Origin: Mangifera indica
Taxonomy: Eukaryota; Streptophyta; Magnoliopsida; Sapindales; Anacardiaceae
Assembly (NCBI RefSeq): GCF_011075055.1
Contig: NC_058147.1
Location: 248,001-312,000, forward strand
DNA length: 64,000 nt
Direction: 5' to 3'
Shown here: positions 1-11,000 of the stretch, in pieces
Position numbering within the stretch: position 1 is the stretch's first letter
How the letters are laid out: every line of letters begins with the position of its first letter
Program-made: the position numbers and the translations under genes
The notes under the pieces: generated by a model
Told to the model about the DNA's origin: nothing
Seen by the model: only the letters and a program-made list of their open reading frames with translations
Database searches by the model: none

Positions 1-233
1 TATTTATCTTTTTAATTCTATGTCAGAATTTATTTCTATTAATATATTTACATTTTGAGTAGGAATTTCTAATTTAACTTTTCCAACATGGGTAAAGGTT
101 ATTTTGATAAATTTAATCAAACCAAGGTAATGGGCAAAATACATGGTGAGATGATCAGAAAAGAAAATAAAAAGAACCATAAAAAAAAAACTAAATAGAA
201 AGAAAAATATCATAAAAAATATTAATAAAAGAA

Positions 234-720
234 GGCCAAAGGACTATTTCCCACCCAAGTTTAAGTGCTATCCTAAAGACATACCATGAGGTTTGAAAAA
301 CCTAAAATCTCATTCATTTATTAAAAATCTCAGTTAGAATTAAGGGTAAAATCACCTTTTAACAAAAAAAACTAAAGTTTTATTACATTTGACCTCCCTC
401 AGTTTGAAAATCTCACAATTCTCCCTAACTGAAGTTTAAAAAAATCAAAATTTTCTCTTAAGGTTTGTAAATCATTGTCGAAGTTGTCAAAGACGGCTGT
501 CTCCGGTGTAGGAGTCCTATCCAGCCTCTTCCTTCTTCTGAACCAACGATAAAGGTGGTGCGATGAAGAGATCTCTATCTCTTCATCACACCACCTTTAT
601 TATTAGCTTAGGAGAAAGAGAAGACCAAAGAAGATGTTGGAAGAGATGTTAAAAGTTAAAGTTGAAGAGTGGAGATAAAGCTGGTGTTTTAAAAGGTTTG
701 GAGGGCGACTGCCATTTAAA
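234..720. mobile_element. Decayed left arm of a Mutator-like foldback element
   Basis: The left end reads GGCCAAAGGACTATTTCCCA, nearly the same as the terminus of the intact element at 17039-17872. It is followed by family-like blocks about a bad frame with T-rich and C-rich runs. An internal perfect-looking hairpin lies at 551-598 (arms AAAGGTGGTG and its complement, with one mismatch pair in the stem). No matching right terminus was found downstream, so the copy is truncated or too diverged, and the right border given is approximate. It has no coding capacity. Confidence 0.6.
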
Positions 721-1140
721 AAATGTGAAAATCCTAGGTTTGAGAATGAAAATGTTATTTTTTAAAGTTTAAAAACTTTAAATAAGGATGAAATTATTAA
801 TTTCTAAAAATTATAGAGAAAAAATAAAAAAAATTATATCTTTTTAATAATAATAATAAAATGATTATTTTACTTTTATTTATAGTAGAAAAAATTAATA
901 AAAATTAAATTACGGGTGAGAGTTTGAATTATTTAACTATTATAAATGTGATTTTAAATTAAAATTAAAATTTAAGGCTTTGCCCCTAAAATGAATAGTC
1001 GGTGCGTACATAATGGAGTGGTAGCTGTCGCCTCACGTCACTCCTATGATATTTAATGTGCATGGCATGGCATGGCCAACAACACTTGCACTCGGAGGAG
1101 ACACAAAGTAAACAATACGCTCTTTCATCACATTCATGTC

Positions 1141-1163
<23 letters not shown>
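1141..1163. repeat. TA dinucleotide microsatellite
   Basis: Uninterrupted TA repeat of about 11 units, non-coding. Confidence 0.9.
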
Positions 1164-1171
<8 letters not shown>

Positions 1172-3014
1172 TCTATTATCCTAAAAACAAAAACAAATCA
1201 GTTTCACTTTCTGCTACAGAAGGTCAAACTTTCTTTCACATGTCATCCTCTAATTTTCTTACAATTACTACAACAGCATTTTTGTCCCTATATTTCATGC
1301 TCTTCTTTCTTATGAACCCCGTAATTAATAAAAAATTAATTATCATCACTCGGCTCAGCTTAATTATTCATTAATATTTCCAAGGAATCACGCGTTTTTT
1401 ATCCATTAAATTCTTAAATTATAAATATTTATTCTAAACATAACTCCAACTGTTAACCGTACCGTAGATACATTACATATAAATGTTATTTTCTTACTAG
1501 AAATTTTTGAAAATGAAAAAAATATTTAAAAAATGGTTGAGGCAAATAAATCTACAAATCACATCATCAAGGAATGTGTGGTTTTGTATGATCACACATG
1601 GACATGGTTGATACTATTTTAACTATTGACTTACAACAGTTTAACCAGTGTAATGTAAGTTAACAAAATCACGTAATTTTTTTAATAATATAGTAATCGG
1701 GCCTTGCCTTAGTAGGTAGAATAGAAAGAAAGAAACTAGTAATTTTCTCTGTCAATATATATGAGCTGCTATAATTTGGCAAACTTCAACAAACACCACC
1801 AGTTTCGTCATTTTTTTACAATAAATTTTAAGAATACAAAAAAATATCTTGATTGAAACAATCTAATTACAAATATTCCTTCCATTTTTTAATTTTTATT
1901 TTAGGTGAATTCTTCAACACTCGAACACCAATCACATGGTATTTGGACCCACTTAATCATTCATTAGAAAATCTAATGATGCCATGTCAAATCTGGCTGA
2001 TGCTTCGCCACTTGTACAAAAACTACGGCCTCTCTCATCATTTTATTATCACGGGACCACTTGTTACTTTCCTTTCCCTTGCTAAAAATCTCTGATTAAT
2101 AAATTAATTAATTTGTTGGGGGCCTCGCTCGTTCCGTGTACATGAGGTCATTCATGGAGATTGGAGACTTATACTATTGTATAAAACTTTGGGCCCACTT
2201 TGATAGATACGTGTATGGCTAGGATTCTTCTCCTCTTTGTCTGACTAGACCAAACCCGAGGAGGGAATCGACGATCCTAATCCACCCAACGGCTATAACT
2301 AAATTTTAATCTAACAGTCCAGATCGAATTGGCGGTTGCCGCCCTACAGCGCCCCCTGTCTTGGGACTATGGGGTAGCCGACTGCAACGGTTGTCGGTAA
2401 AATACGAGTATCTACGTCATTTTAATTTAATATAGATATTAATATTATAGGTGTGAAGGCGGGATACCACCTGTCTTTGTTCATTCCTAATGTGTATTGA
2501 CAATTTAGGGTAGACTTAATCAAACTAATTTAAATCTTTATTTGGGTTTATATTAAATTTATAATATTTAATTTAAATAAATATATATAATATTATTAAT
2601 AAAATATTAATAAAATAAATAATATCATTAAATTAATTAATTAATTTCAATCTAAATTATTGATTTAAAATTATATTTTAAATAACTCTTTCAATTTAAA
2701 CTATATATTTGAATCAAAATAATTCAGATTAAACCCATCCAATTAATAATGATTTATTATTATATTATTAAATAATTAAATTAAAAATAATATTTAATTA
2801 TATAATAATATATTATTATTATTATTATAAAAATTAATATTCATAATGTATTTAGTTTCACTATTGAATTATTAAGTCATTTAACAATAGAATAACGTCG
2901 TAAGAAGTCATTTTATTAGTACACTTTAATATTCAAACATTTTACATAAAATATTATTGTAATAAAAAGAAATATAAAATATAAGAAAAAAGTAGCCGTT
3001 GGAGGTTTCTGTTC

Positions 3015-3020
3015 TATAAA
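3015..3020 (+). promoter_or_regulatory. TATA box of the PNRC-like gene
   Basis: TATAAA in the context TCTATAAAAGCAG, about 375 bases before the start codon at 3392. Transcription would begin near 3045, giving a leader of about 350 bases. Inferred from motif and position only. Confidence 0.5.
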
Positions 3021-3391
3021 AGCAGGCATCGAGTTGACATGAAGTTTCACACATGTAAGTTAGGCACTGCAGGTTCTTATATATATAGTAATATATATCG
3101 CCTTATACAAGGGCGCCTAGATCCTTTCTGGATCAAAGTTCTGATTTATTATTATCTTCTTTTATCAATACATCTGACGTTTTCTTTTTCTGTTTCAATC
3201 ACGGGTTTGTGTTGTTTGTTGAGAAATCCGTCAGGATTTTCCTCACAGTCAAGTTATATAGAAAGAAACTGAAAGCTTCAGGAGATTGGTCGTGCTATTT
3301 TTAGATCATAGCCAAGCTGCCTGGACTGTTTTTATATTTCTTGTATTCTATAATCGTTAAAGTTTGTGCATAGAGGTGTCGTGATCTGGAT

Positions 3392-4060
3392 ATGGAGAAT
3401 ATTTTTTCACAGTCTTCATCTGATCATCAATCACTCTCTCCATACAAGCAGATGAAAAATCCCAGGAAAAATGCCCGTTCTTTCAATTCCAAGCCCAGTG
3501 AAAACATGCAGAGGGGTCTGTTGTTAGCTCCTCCTCCTCTCTCATACTCGTATCCTGCTCCACATTTACTTCATAACTATCAGTATCAAAAGCCACCACC
3601 ACCTCTCCTTCCTCTACCAGTGGCCAACAATCGCCGGAATCTCTCTTGTCCCCCCACTAATAAAAAGTCCACCAGGCCTAGAGACCAATCTCAGACGACT
3701 CCCAAGAAATCAAAACAACCCAGTAAAAGATCAGAACAAGAGTCAAAGACAGATTTTTTAAAACCTGCTGAGAAATCTCTAGCAGCAGAGTCTTTGATCT
3801 TTACATCGGTCAACCCTTTAGGACCAGACCCAAATGATCTTCCTAAGAATGTATCAAAGATTTTATCTGCAGGTATTGCTGTTCATGGTTTTGAGTTTGA
3901 CAAGTTCTCTGGTTCTGGGTATACCATATCTCCACCTCCAAGTAGCTTGCCTTTGCCCAAATTTTCTCTTAGACCCAAGCTCATCAGTTGTAACGCCGAA
4001 GCTGCAGGGATTGACACCGGAGCAACAGACAATCTCCGCCGACTGTTGCGTCTCCCGTGA
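3392..4060 (+). CDS. Proline-rich PNRC-like protein, 222 aa, single exon
   Basis: Intronless frame from ATG to TGA. The first half is low complexity: basic and proline-rich (PPPPLLPLP near residues 68-77, then a K/R/S/Q-rich stretch at 87-120). The C-terminal half is the conserved-looking part: a segment at about 176-193 with SPPPSSLPLPKF, followed by the terminal block ATDNLRRLLRLP. The SPPPSSLPLPKF type of motif is characteristic of PNRC proteins, which in animals bind the decapping factor DCP1 and link mRNA decay factors. The plant members are poorly characterised, so a decapping role is inference. It has a TATA box upstream and converges on RPA12, whose stop codon lies about 450 bases away. 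It could instead be an unrelated proline-rich nuclear protein. Confidence 0.75.
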   Translation: MENIFSQSSSDHQSLSPYKQMKNPRKNARSFNSKPSENMQRGLLLAPPPLSYSYPAPHLLHNYQYQKPPPPLLPLPVANNRRNLSCPPTNKKSTRPRDQSQTTPKKSKQPSKRSEQESKTDFLKPAEKSLAAESLIFTSVNPLGPDPNDLPKNVSKILSAGIAVHGFEFDKFSGSGYTISPPPSSLPLPKFSLRPKLISCNAEAAGIDTGATDNLRRLLRLP

Positions 4061-4507
4061 CCTTTGTTTTCGTTTACACAATGTTTCATCAGTTCCAGGA
4101 AGGTTGGTTTTAGGGGTCTTTCGTGTATGTAAAAAAGCATGACCTACACAGAAGGTCATGCATGCTTTGTCTGTAGTATTGTAATTTTTCACTTTTTTCC
4201 TCCGCGTCTTTTGGCATCAGGAAAGTTGGTTAATCACAGATCACCCCTTGTGTTTTTGAATCGGGGTGAACAAAATACACATGTAAGGCTTTGAATTTTA
4301 TTTCAATTTTGGAATAATACTACTCTTTTGTATTCATGATTTCAGATCACAAAGAGTTGTCCGCAATACAGTTGAATTTTTAGATTTTACAAATTTCTGT
4401 TAAAGAAGTACACAGTTTTGGCCTTCAATATAAAGGATTTTTCCAGGCTCACAAAGGACCCTTCTTTGCAAAGATGATATAGCAGAACCCCAACATAACT
4501 TTGAGCA
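4061..4507. other. Convergent 3' regions of the PNRC-like gene and RPA12
   Basis: The spacer between two facing stop codons holds the 3' untranslated regions of both genes. A short inverted repeat near 4139-4165 (GCATGACC...GGTCATGC) could form a stem in the plus-strand transcript. No other gene is visible. Confidence 0.6.
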
Positions 4508-6594
4508 TCAACTCTCTTGACATTGAAAACCACAGCGAGGGCAAAGATAATGAGTAGTTTGTCCTTCATCGGCTGATCTTGTCTGTAAATATAGATTCAA
4601 AAGTAAGCCCCCATGTTCAACGCCGTGAGTTTATATGCATTCGGAGAAACTTACTTGTCTAGTTGAATAATGCATCTCTGGATTTTGACATTTTTCACAA
4701 GTCTTTTTGACCTGTCAAAACAAAATATAATTAGAGAGATTTACAGCAGATCATATCCCATTTGTAATCAGTGTTTTACAATGCAGTTACCTTCGACCAT
4801 TGCACACTGTTGTCTCCACTATCCCCTTTATCGAACAGAGATATGCCCAACTCTCTTCTAATATCCTGTACCATGACAAGGGCACACATGCAAAAATTCA
4901 TTCACAAAGGGAATGACAAATACGCAGAGGTCTGAGATACAAGGTCAAATTTATAACCATAAATTCATAAATTCCAAAGCATTTCTTTACAATTTAAATG
5001 AGCATCTCAAACATAGATATTGACATATAGCAAGCATACAGAATATCCAGAAACAGACAATCAACAAGCAGATCCTAGAACCGATCAGAAAAGAACATTA
5101 TCCACAGACCCAATTTTCATGAAGGAGCCACAAGCCAACTTGAAATGACAAGCCGAACAGGTCATGCATAACATGTCTTATTTCTTTTGGAATGTTTGAC
5201 ATGAGAAATATAACAGAATTTAGGTAGGGAATTTAATCACTGTAAATTCTGATTTAAAACAGAAAATATAAAACAAGTTTATGACATAAATTGGTAGAAA
5301 GAAGAGAAAACGGCTTTCTCTTCTACATTTCAACTGACAACTTGATTAACTGTTGCTAACTAGTCATTCAGCATTTTTTTGTGGCAATAGATATGGCTTA
5401 ATCACTGTTATTCCCACATTACAATAGCATGAACATCTGATTCATCCAAAATCCAGGCTTATGAAAACCATTCCAGTTTTATCCCACATACACATTCACT
5501 TTCATGGTAGCAGCCCTCAAAACAACAATAAACCATCAACAGATTATCATAAGTATCAGCAATTTGTTAAAGGCTTACCTCAGCAGTGACAGTATGACAT
5601 ATTTCTTTGCCAACAACCTCTGTAAGAATGGTAATGAATTTAGCAATGCAGAAAACAATTTAAGAAAAAAGGGTAAAATAATTCATGAAGAGATTTTCGT
5701 GCCTACTGAAAAGAAATTACATGGAAACAAAATAAACCTCAAACTACAGAACTACTGTATTTGCAAGTATGGCATTAAAATGAGAGGAACAAAAGTGCAG
5801 ACAGAAGTTCCAGCATATAATTTCAAAGTGCTGCATCGTCTTCAAGATGTTTTCATTACATAGAGAAACTAGTCCAGCTACCACACAATGCACACTGGCC
5901 TAAGAACAAATTAGGTAATTTCAAATAACTTTTGAAAACGATTACTCGATCACATATGGATCAATTAATACAAATTTTCATACTTTTAAATGTATGACCA
6001 CAATTCTCACAGTGAAACCAAGCATCTAGCTTATAAAACAATTCTATGGCACATTTAACAGTTTTTTATTCACTATTTTGTGACAAAAATAAGTTGCCTG
6101 TTTGATGTCAAATGGTTTGAACCAAGGAACTTGATGACTTTCCGCAATAAAGTTTTTGTCACACTATAAACACACAACACAAGCTCCTTGCTTATTGGCT
6201 TTTGTCACAATGAAATCAGAATTAGCTATGATAAATGAAAATATCATAGTATAGTTGCAGACAGCAAAGTAGCTGTGAATTGCTCTGTGCTCATCAAAGT
6301 AGAGGCTGCACCGCACTGAATGAAAAAGAACGTTTTCCCATGTTTTCCGTTGGTCAACAACCAACCACAAGTCACTAGAATTCAAAACGACTTGTAAGGG
6401 CTTTACGGAGTGAAGACATAACGGAATTCTAAAACCAGAAACCAAATTGATATGCAGGCTCATTATTCAATGTGTATACCTTTGGCGTTTCTCTTAAATT
6501 TGCACAAAGGACATGCGGCATACGCTGGTTCCAGCGTTAGCATTGTTCCACAGAAGTTGCAGAACATGAAATCACGGCCTTGAGAACATGCCAT
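4508..6594 (-). CDS. RPA12: DNA-directed RNA polymerase I subunit RPA12 (A12.2), 120 aa, five exons
   Basis: Small zinc-ribbon subunit of RNA polymerase I, needed for transcript cleavage and elongation on rDNA in the nucleolus. Exons on the minus strand: 6594-6480, 5619-5579, 4865-4791, 4711-4655, 4582-4508. All junctions are GT-AG, and the join gives 120 codons plus TGA. The N-terminal ribbon starts [19 protein letters not shown] and has Cys pairs CNFC and CPLC. The C-terminal TFIIS-like ribbon has CEKC, the acidic hairpin ADEGQT and CPRC. The length matches the family (about 110-125). The start is fixed by the conserved N-terminus. A telo-box lies upstream at 7139-7147. Exons are very short (41-115 bases) and the first intron is 860 bases. 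Confidence 0.95.
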
Positions 6595-7138
6595 GAGCTA
6601 CAATCCAAACAAAAGGTTGAATTGAACTGCAAGACATTTATACAAACACAGTTAAAGAAACTAAATCAATCCGATGAAATATAAAACGTTAAAGAGTACA
6701 ACTACATGTACAAACAGTGGATGTAAGAACAAGCTGAGAGTCATTGTGTAATCCAATCACATGATGACACGACAATTTATTTCTAAGGGATTCCAAGCAT
6801 TACAATCATAATCCAAGCGACTAAGCCATGTAAAAACTAAACAATAGTTCCTTTCTCACATGAACAAAGAAATCAAAATATCAATAAAGATTTAAAAAAA
6901 AAAAAAACCCGCAAAAGAGATGGCAATAATCAAACAAGAAAAAAAGCAGAGTTAATGACAAATATCAGTTTCAGAAATAACGCAGAAATCATAACTTAAA
7001 AACGAACAAGAGAAAAAATGGAAGAGGAAGCGGGATTCAGAGGAAATACCCAATAAAGAAATGATGTACTATGATTAAGTTTGAAAAACTACGTTGATTT
7101 GAATGTCTATGAAGCTCTCTGTAATTGCAGATGGTATA

Positions 7139-7147
7139 AACCCTAAG
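7139..7147 (+). promoter_or_regulatory. Telo-box (AAACCCTAA) upstream of RPA12
   Basis: AAACCCTAA about 545 bases upstream of the RPA12 start codon. Telo-boxes are known in promoters of plant ribosomal-protein and translation genes, and a ribosome-biogenesis gene such as RPA12 fits that group. Motif match only; the transcription start is not visible. Confidence 0.4.
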
Positions 7148-7814
7148 ACAATAAACCTTGCGCTCTGCTGGACTATTTAATTGTGGATTTTAACGTACCA
7201 AAGGAAAGGACACAGCAGAATTACCTTTGTGCCCTCCAAATTTATTGCCATTCAATGGGCTTCATCCAGCTGGCTCAGGCTCAGCTTGGATTGCTCTTTG
7301 ATTTGATTCACTCAAGTTTGAATTAAAAAAATTTTAATTCAAATTTAATTGATTCAAAACTTTTTATTTTATCGGTGTTGCTCAATTTGTGTTGGGTTTA
7401 TCTCATAAGTGATTCTTCCTCTCTTGTGATTATTTTAAATTTAAGCAATTTTTCTTATCTAATCATTCTTTTAGATTTACACAATTTTTCTTCATCTTAG
7501 ATTTTCTTAATAGTTTTTTTTTTTTTTAATTCTTCTTTATTTAAATAATTTTTTTTCTTCTTTTGATGGTTAATCAGAATTCAAATGATTTTTTTGTCTT
7601 TAATTTGATAATTCAAATGTGTAAAACATAAATTATTATTTTTTATTTGAATTAACTTCTACCCAATTTAAGTTTGACTTTAATTTACCCCTATGAAAAA
7701 AAACCCGTATGATACAATAAAATATCAAAAAAGCTTATACACTTGGAATTCACATAGCACATTTTCGCGTTACAAATTGCCTGTTGACTTGTACATTGGA
7801 TGAATTGCGATCAA

Positions 7815-7880
7815 GGGCAACTAACTATTTCCCACCCAAGGTATAGTTTACAGTCATTTGGCCTGCAATTAACGGCAGAA
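7815..7880. mobile_element. Transposon end fragment of the GGCCAAA foldback family
   Basis: Contains GGGCAACTAACTATTTCCCACCCAAGGTAT-type sequence, matching the outer 30 bases of the intact element at 17039 with substitutions in the first ten. Only one end is recognisable. Borders are approximate. Confidence 0.45.
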
Positions 7881-8083
7881 AATTTTATAGTTTATTGCAA
7901 AGTTTGGAAATGTTAGCACTTGAGAGTAAAAATATGTAGTGGAAACTGGAAAGTATCCATGGCCATATTATAGCTCTACTATGCATTAATAAACTCAAAA
8001 ACAAACTCTTATGTGCTTACAGAAATGTATAGTAATTGTGCTTTAAAAGCCTTATTGTTGAATTCTCACAATTACTCGACTTG

Positions 8084-11000
8084 CTATTTGCTGTTTTCCT
8101 GTTGTAATTTGACTAATTGCTTGAAAATACCATTGGTTTTTCTGATAAGCTGTTCATGGCTTCCAATTTCAACAACTTTCCCCTGTTGCAGCACTGCAAT
8201 TCTATCAGCATCACGTATGGTGGACAACCTGTGTGCTACCATAATTGTTGTTCGCCCTTCCATGAGTTTATCAAGTGCCTCTTGAACCAGCTTCTCAGAT
8301 TCTGTGTCCAATGCACTTGTGGCTTCATCAAGAAGAAGAATAGAAGGATCTTTCAATATTGCTCTTGCAATAGCCACTCTTTGTTTTTGTCCTCCTGACA
8401 ATTGCACCCCTCTATCACCAACATGAGTTTGATATCCTTGAGGCATTCTACTGATGAATCCATGAGCATTGGCTGCTTTGCTTGCTTTCATTATTTCAAT
8501 TTCTGATGCCTCCTGGTTTCCATACTTGATGTTTTCATAAATTGTTGATGAGAACAATGCTGGTTCTTGCTGAACTAATCCTATTCTTTTTCTTAAAGAT
8601 CTCAGGTTTAAGGTTTTGATATCACACCCATCTATCAGAACTGACCCTGATATGGGGTCATAAAATCTCATGACAAGAGCAATCACAGTACTCTTCCCAG
8701 ACCCACTTTGGCCTACTACAGCAAGACTCTTGCCAGCCGAAACTCTTAGACGTAGATCCTCAAAAATTGTGATATCAGGCCTCACAGGGTACCTGAAACA
8801 CACATTTCTGAATTCCACATTTCCTTTGATGTCAATTACCATCTTCGATGAAGGATCATTTGGTTGTATGGCTGTTTTTCTGTAGAGAATGCGGAAAACT
8901 GATCCAAGTGCTTGAGTTCCCTTTACTATGTCTGGTGTAAGAGCAAGAGTTTCAGCTATTGCCAATGCTGTGATTATAAGAACCATGAAGGAATTCATGA
9001 TATCCCCAAAGTCGGAAACTTTTTGCTTGATAAGAACTGATGCATACCAAAGGCCAAGTGCATAGGAACAGAATGCAAAGAACTGTGATACTCCATAGCC
9101 AAAACCTGATATATGGCCTCGTAAAAGAGCTTGTTTGTTGGGTAGGTTGAGTTCAGAGGAAAACTGCATTGAGATCCGCTCTTCAATGCCATATGCAGCA
9201 ACAGTACGTATATTGGCAATCGCTTCACGTGCCACTGAAGTTGCTCTCGAGTAGGCCTTGTTATAATCTCCCCCAAAGCCCTTTAGAAATAGTTGCTGTA
9301 GATGATAAGAGAAACATGTATTAACATGGCTAAAAAACAAACCCAATTGTTTGTCAAAGTGATTTCTAAAACTTACCTCGGTTATGGAAGCTCCAATAAG
9401 CAGAGGCAAGGAAGCAATGACAACAGCTGCTATGCGCCAACTTAATGTAAAGGCAATAACGAATGCAGTCACTGTGAGAGCCACATTTTGCACAATTGTT
9501 GATAGGCGGTCAGCAAGAGCACTTCGCACTAAAGTTGCATCTGCAGCTAGACTTGATGTCAATGAGCCTGTACTATTCTCATCCAAATCAAACCAGCCAA
9601 CCTCACTGGAAAGGATAGCTGCAGTTTATAAATACAAGAGTTTTCTGATCAATTTATTATGCAAAGTCTATGGGCGGCGAAGTACATTCACTGACAATTA
9701 AAAAGTGGCGGAAATTAAGAACCTGAGAACATTGATAAGCGAACACGAGTTGTGAGAAGTTCTCCCATCAATGTGTAAAAGTAATGTTGTAACAGATAAA
9801 TAGGAATCGTAATGATTGCCACTCCAACAAAAATAAGGGCCACACGCTCAACTTCTCGTTTGATTTGAGAGTGATCAGGAGAGTAAAATGCAGTCAGGAT
9901 TTGTGTGATTCCAAGGGCAAAGAGAGGAGCTTCCATGCCTGCCAGGATTGCACCAACTGACCCAAGCACTGCATAGGGCCATTCTGGTGCATTTAATTTA
10001 ATTAGTTCCCAAATTGATGAGGTGGGAACAAAGTTTGATTGCAGCTCTCTCCTTGATGCAGACTTAAAATCATCTTGATTCTGACTGTGAGGAAGATCTC
10101 GAAAGCTAGAATGCCTGGAAGAATCTGAGCAACATATTGAGCCTGGATTTGTAAAATCTTCTGATAATTGCATGCTCACAAGATTTGCATACTCGCCTTG
10201 CTTGGTTATCAAGTCCATATGAGTACCACTCTCAACAACTTGACCACTCTGCAAGACCATAATTGTATCCACGTCTCGGATAGTGGACAAGCGATGTGCA
10301 ACAATTATTGTAGTGCGATTTGACATAATTTTTTCTAGTGCCTTCTGAACAACAAGTTCTGATCCTGCATCAAGAGCACTGGTGGCCTCATCTAGCAGTA
10401 ATATCTTTGGGTTTCTCAATACCGCTCTTGCAATAGCAATTCTTTGTTTTTGCCCTCCAGAAAGCTGAGTCCCTCCCTCTCCAACCTAAATTTAAAAAAA
10501 AAAAAGGAAAGGACTCATCGCTATCACTATCATTATCTGTTGAAGCAGATTGAAAATGTCTTAGAATATGAGGTACCTGAGTAAAATAGCCATCAGGTAA
10601 TTCTTGGATAAAAGAATGTGCATTAGCAGATCTAGCAGCTTCTATAACCTGACCCATGTCTGCATTTTCCTTGCCAAGCATAATATTGCTAGCTATAGTT
10701 GTAGCAAATAATGCTGGTTCTTGACTAACAAGCCCCATCTGTTCCCTCAACCATTTCAGCCTGAGACTCTTAAGATCATGTCCATCCAACAAAATTTTAC
10801 CTAGGTGAAAAACGGATTTTTTTTTTTATATAATTATCAGAGAAAATCATCTAACAAAGTGGCTAAAGAAAACCATTATTCTATGCTAAGTAGGATTAGA
10901 TACCTGAAGTGGGTTCATATAAACGTTGAACCATGGATATGATGGTGCTTTTTCCAGATCCACTGGGACCAACAAATGCGTAGGTTTTCCCAGCGTTTAT

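Larger units (their letters stand above)
1..3391. other. Intergenic region, A+T-rich, with a decayed transposon arm
   Basis: No gene is supported here. The stretch holds a left arm of the GGCCAAA foldback transposon family from about 234, a pure TA microsatellite at about 1141-1163, and long A+T-rich stretches at 2520-2980. Open frames at 1072-1374 and 1853-2095 run through simple sequence and resemble no family. The last 400 bases are the promoter and leader of the gene starting at 3392, with a TATAAA at 3015-3020. Confidence 0.7.
6595..8083. other. RPA12 5' region and repeat-rich spacer
   Basis: Holds the RPA12 leader and promoter (to about 7200), then T-rich repeat DNA at 7255-7680 that resembles, in opposite orientation, sequence at 14860-15360, and a decayed transposon end at 7815-7843 (ATTTCCCACCCAAGGTAT). 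The 3' untranslated region of the ABCB gene lies at the right. No further gene is seen. Confidence 0.6.

Noticed and set aside
1072..1374. 100-codon open frame
   Set aside because: It runs through a TA microsatellite and A-rich sequence; not a gene.
3095..3140. Short hairpin (GATCC...GGATC) in the PNRC-like leader
   Set aside because: Arms of only a few bases are expected by chance; no evidence of a small RNA gene.
3039..3272. 77-codon upstream open frame before the PNRC-like gene
   Set aside because: Its ATG lies at or before the start expected from the TATA box, and the peptide shows no recognised conservation.
9384..9701. Plus-strand open frames antisense to the ABCB gene
   Set aside because: They are shadows of conserved transporter exons on the other strand.
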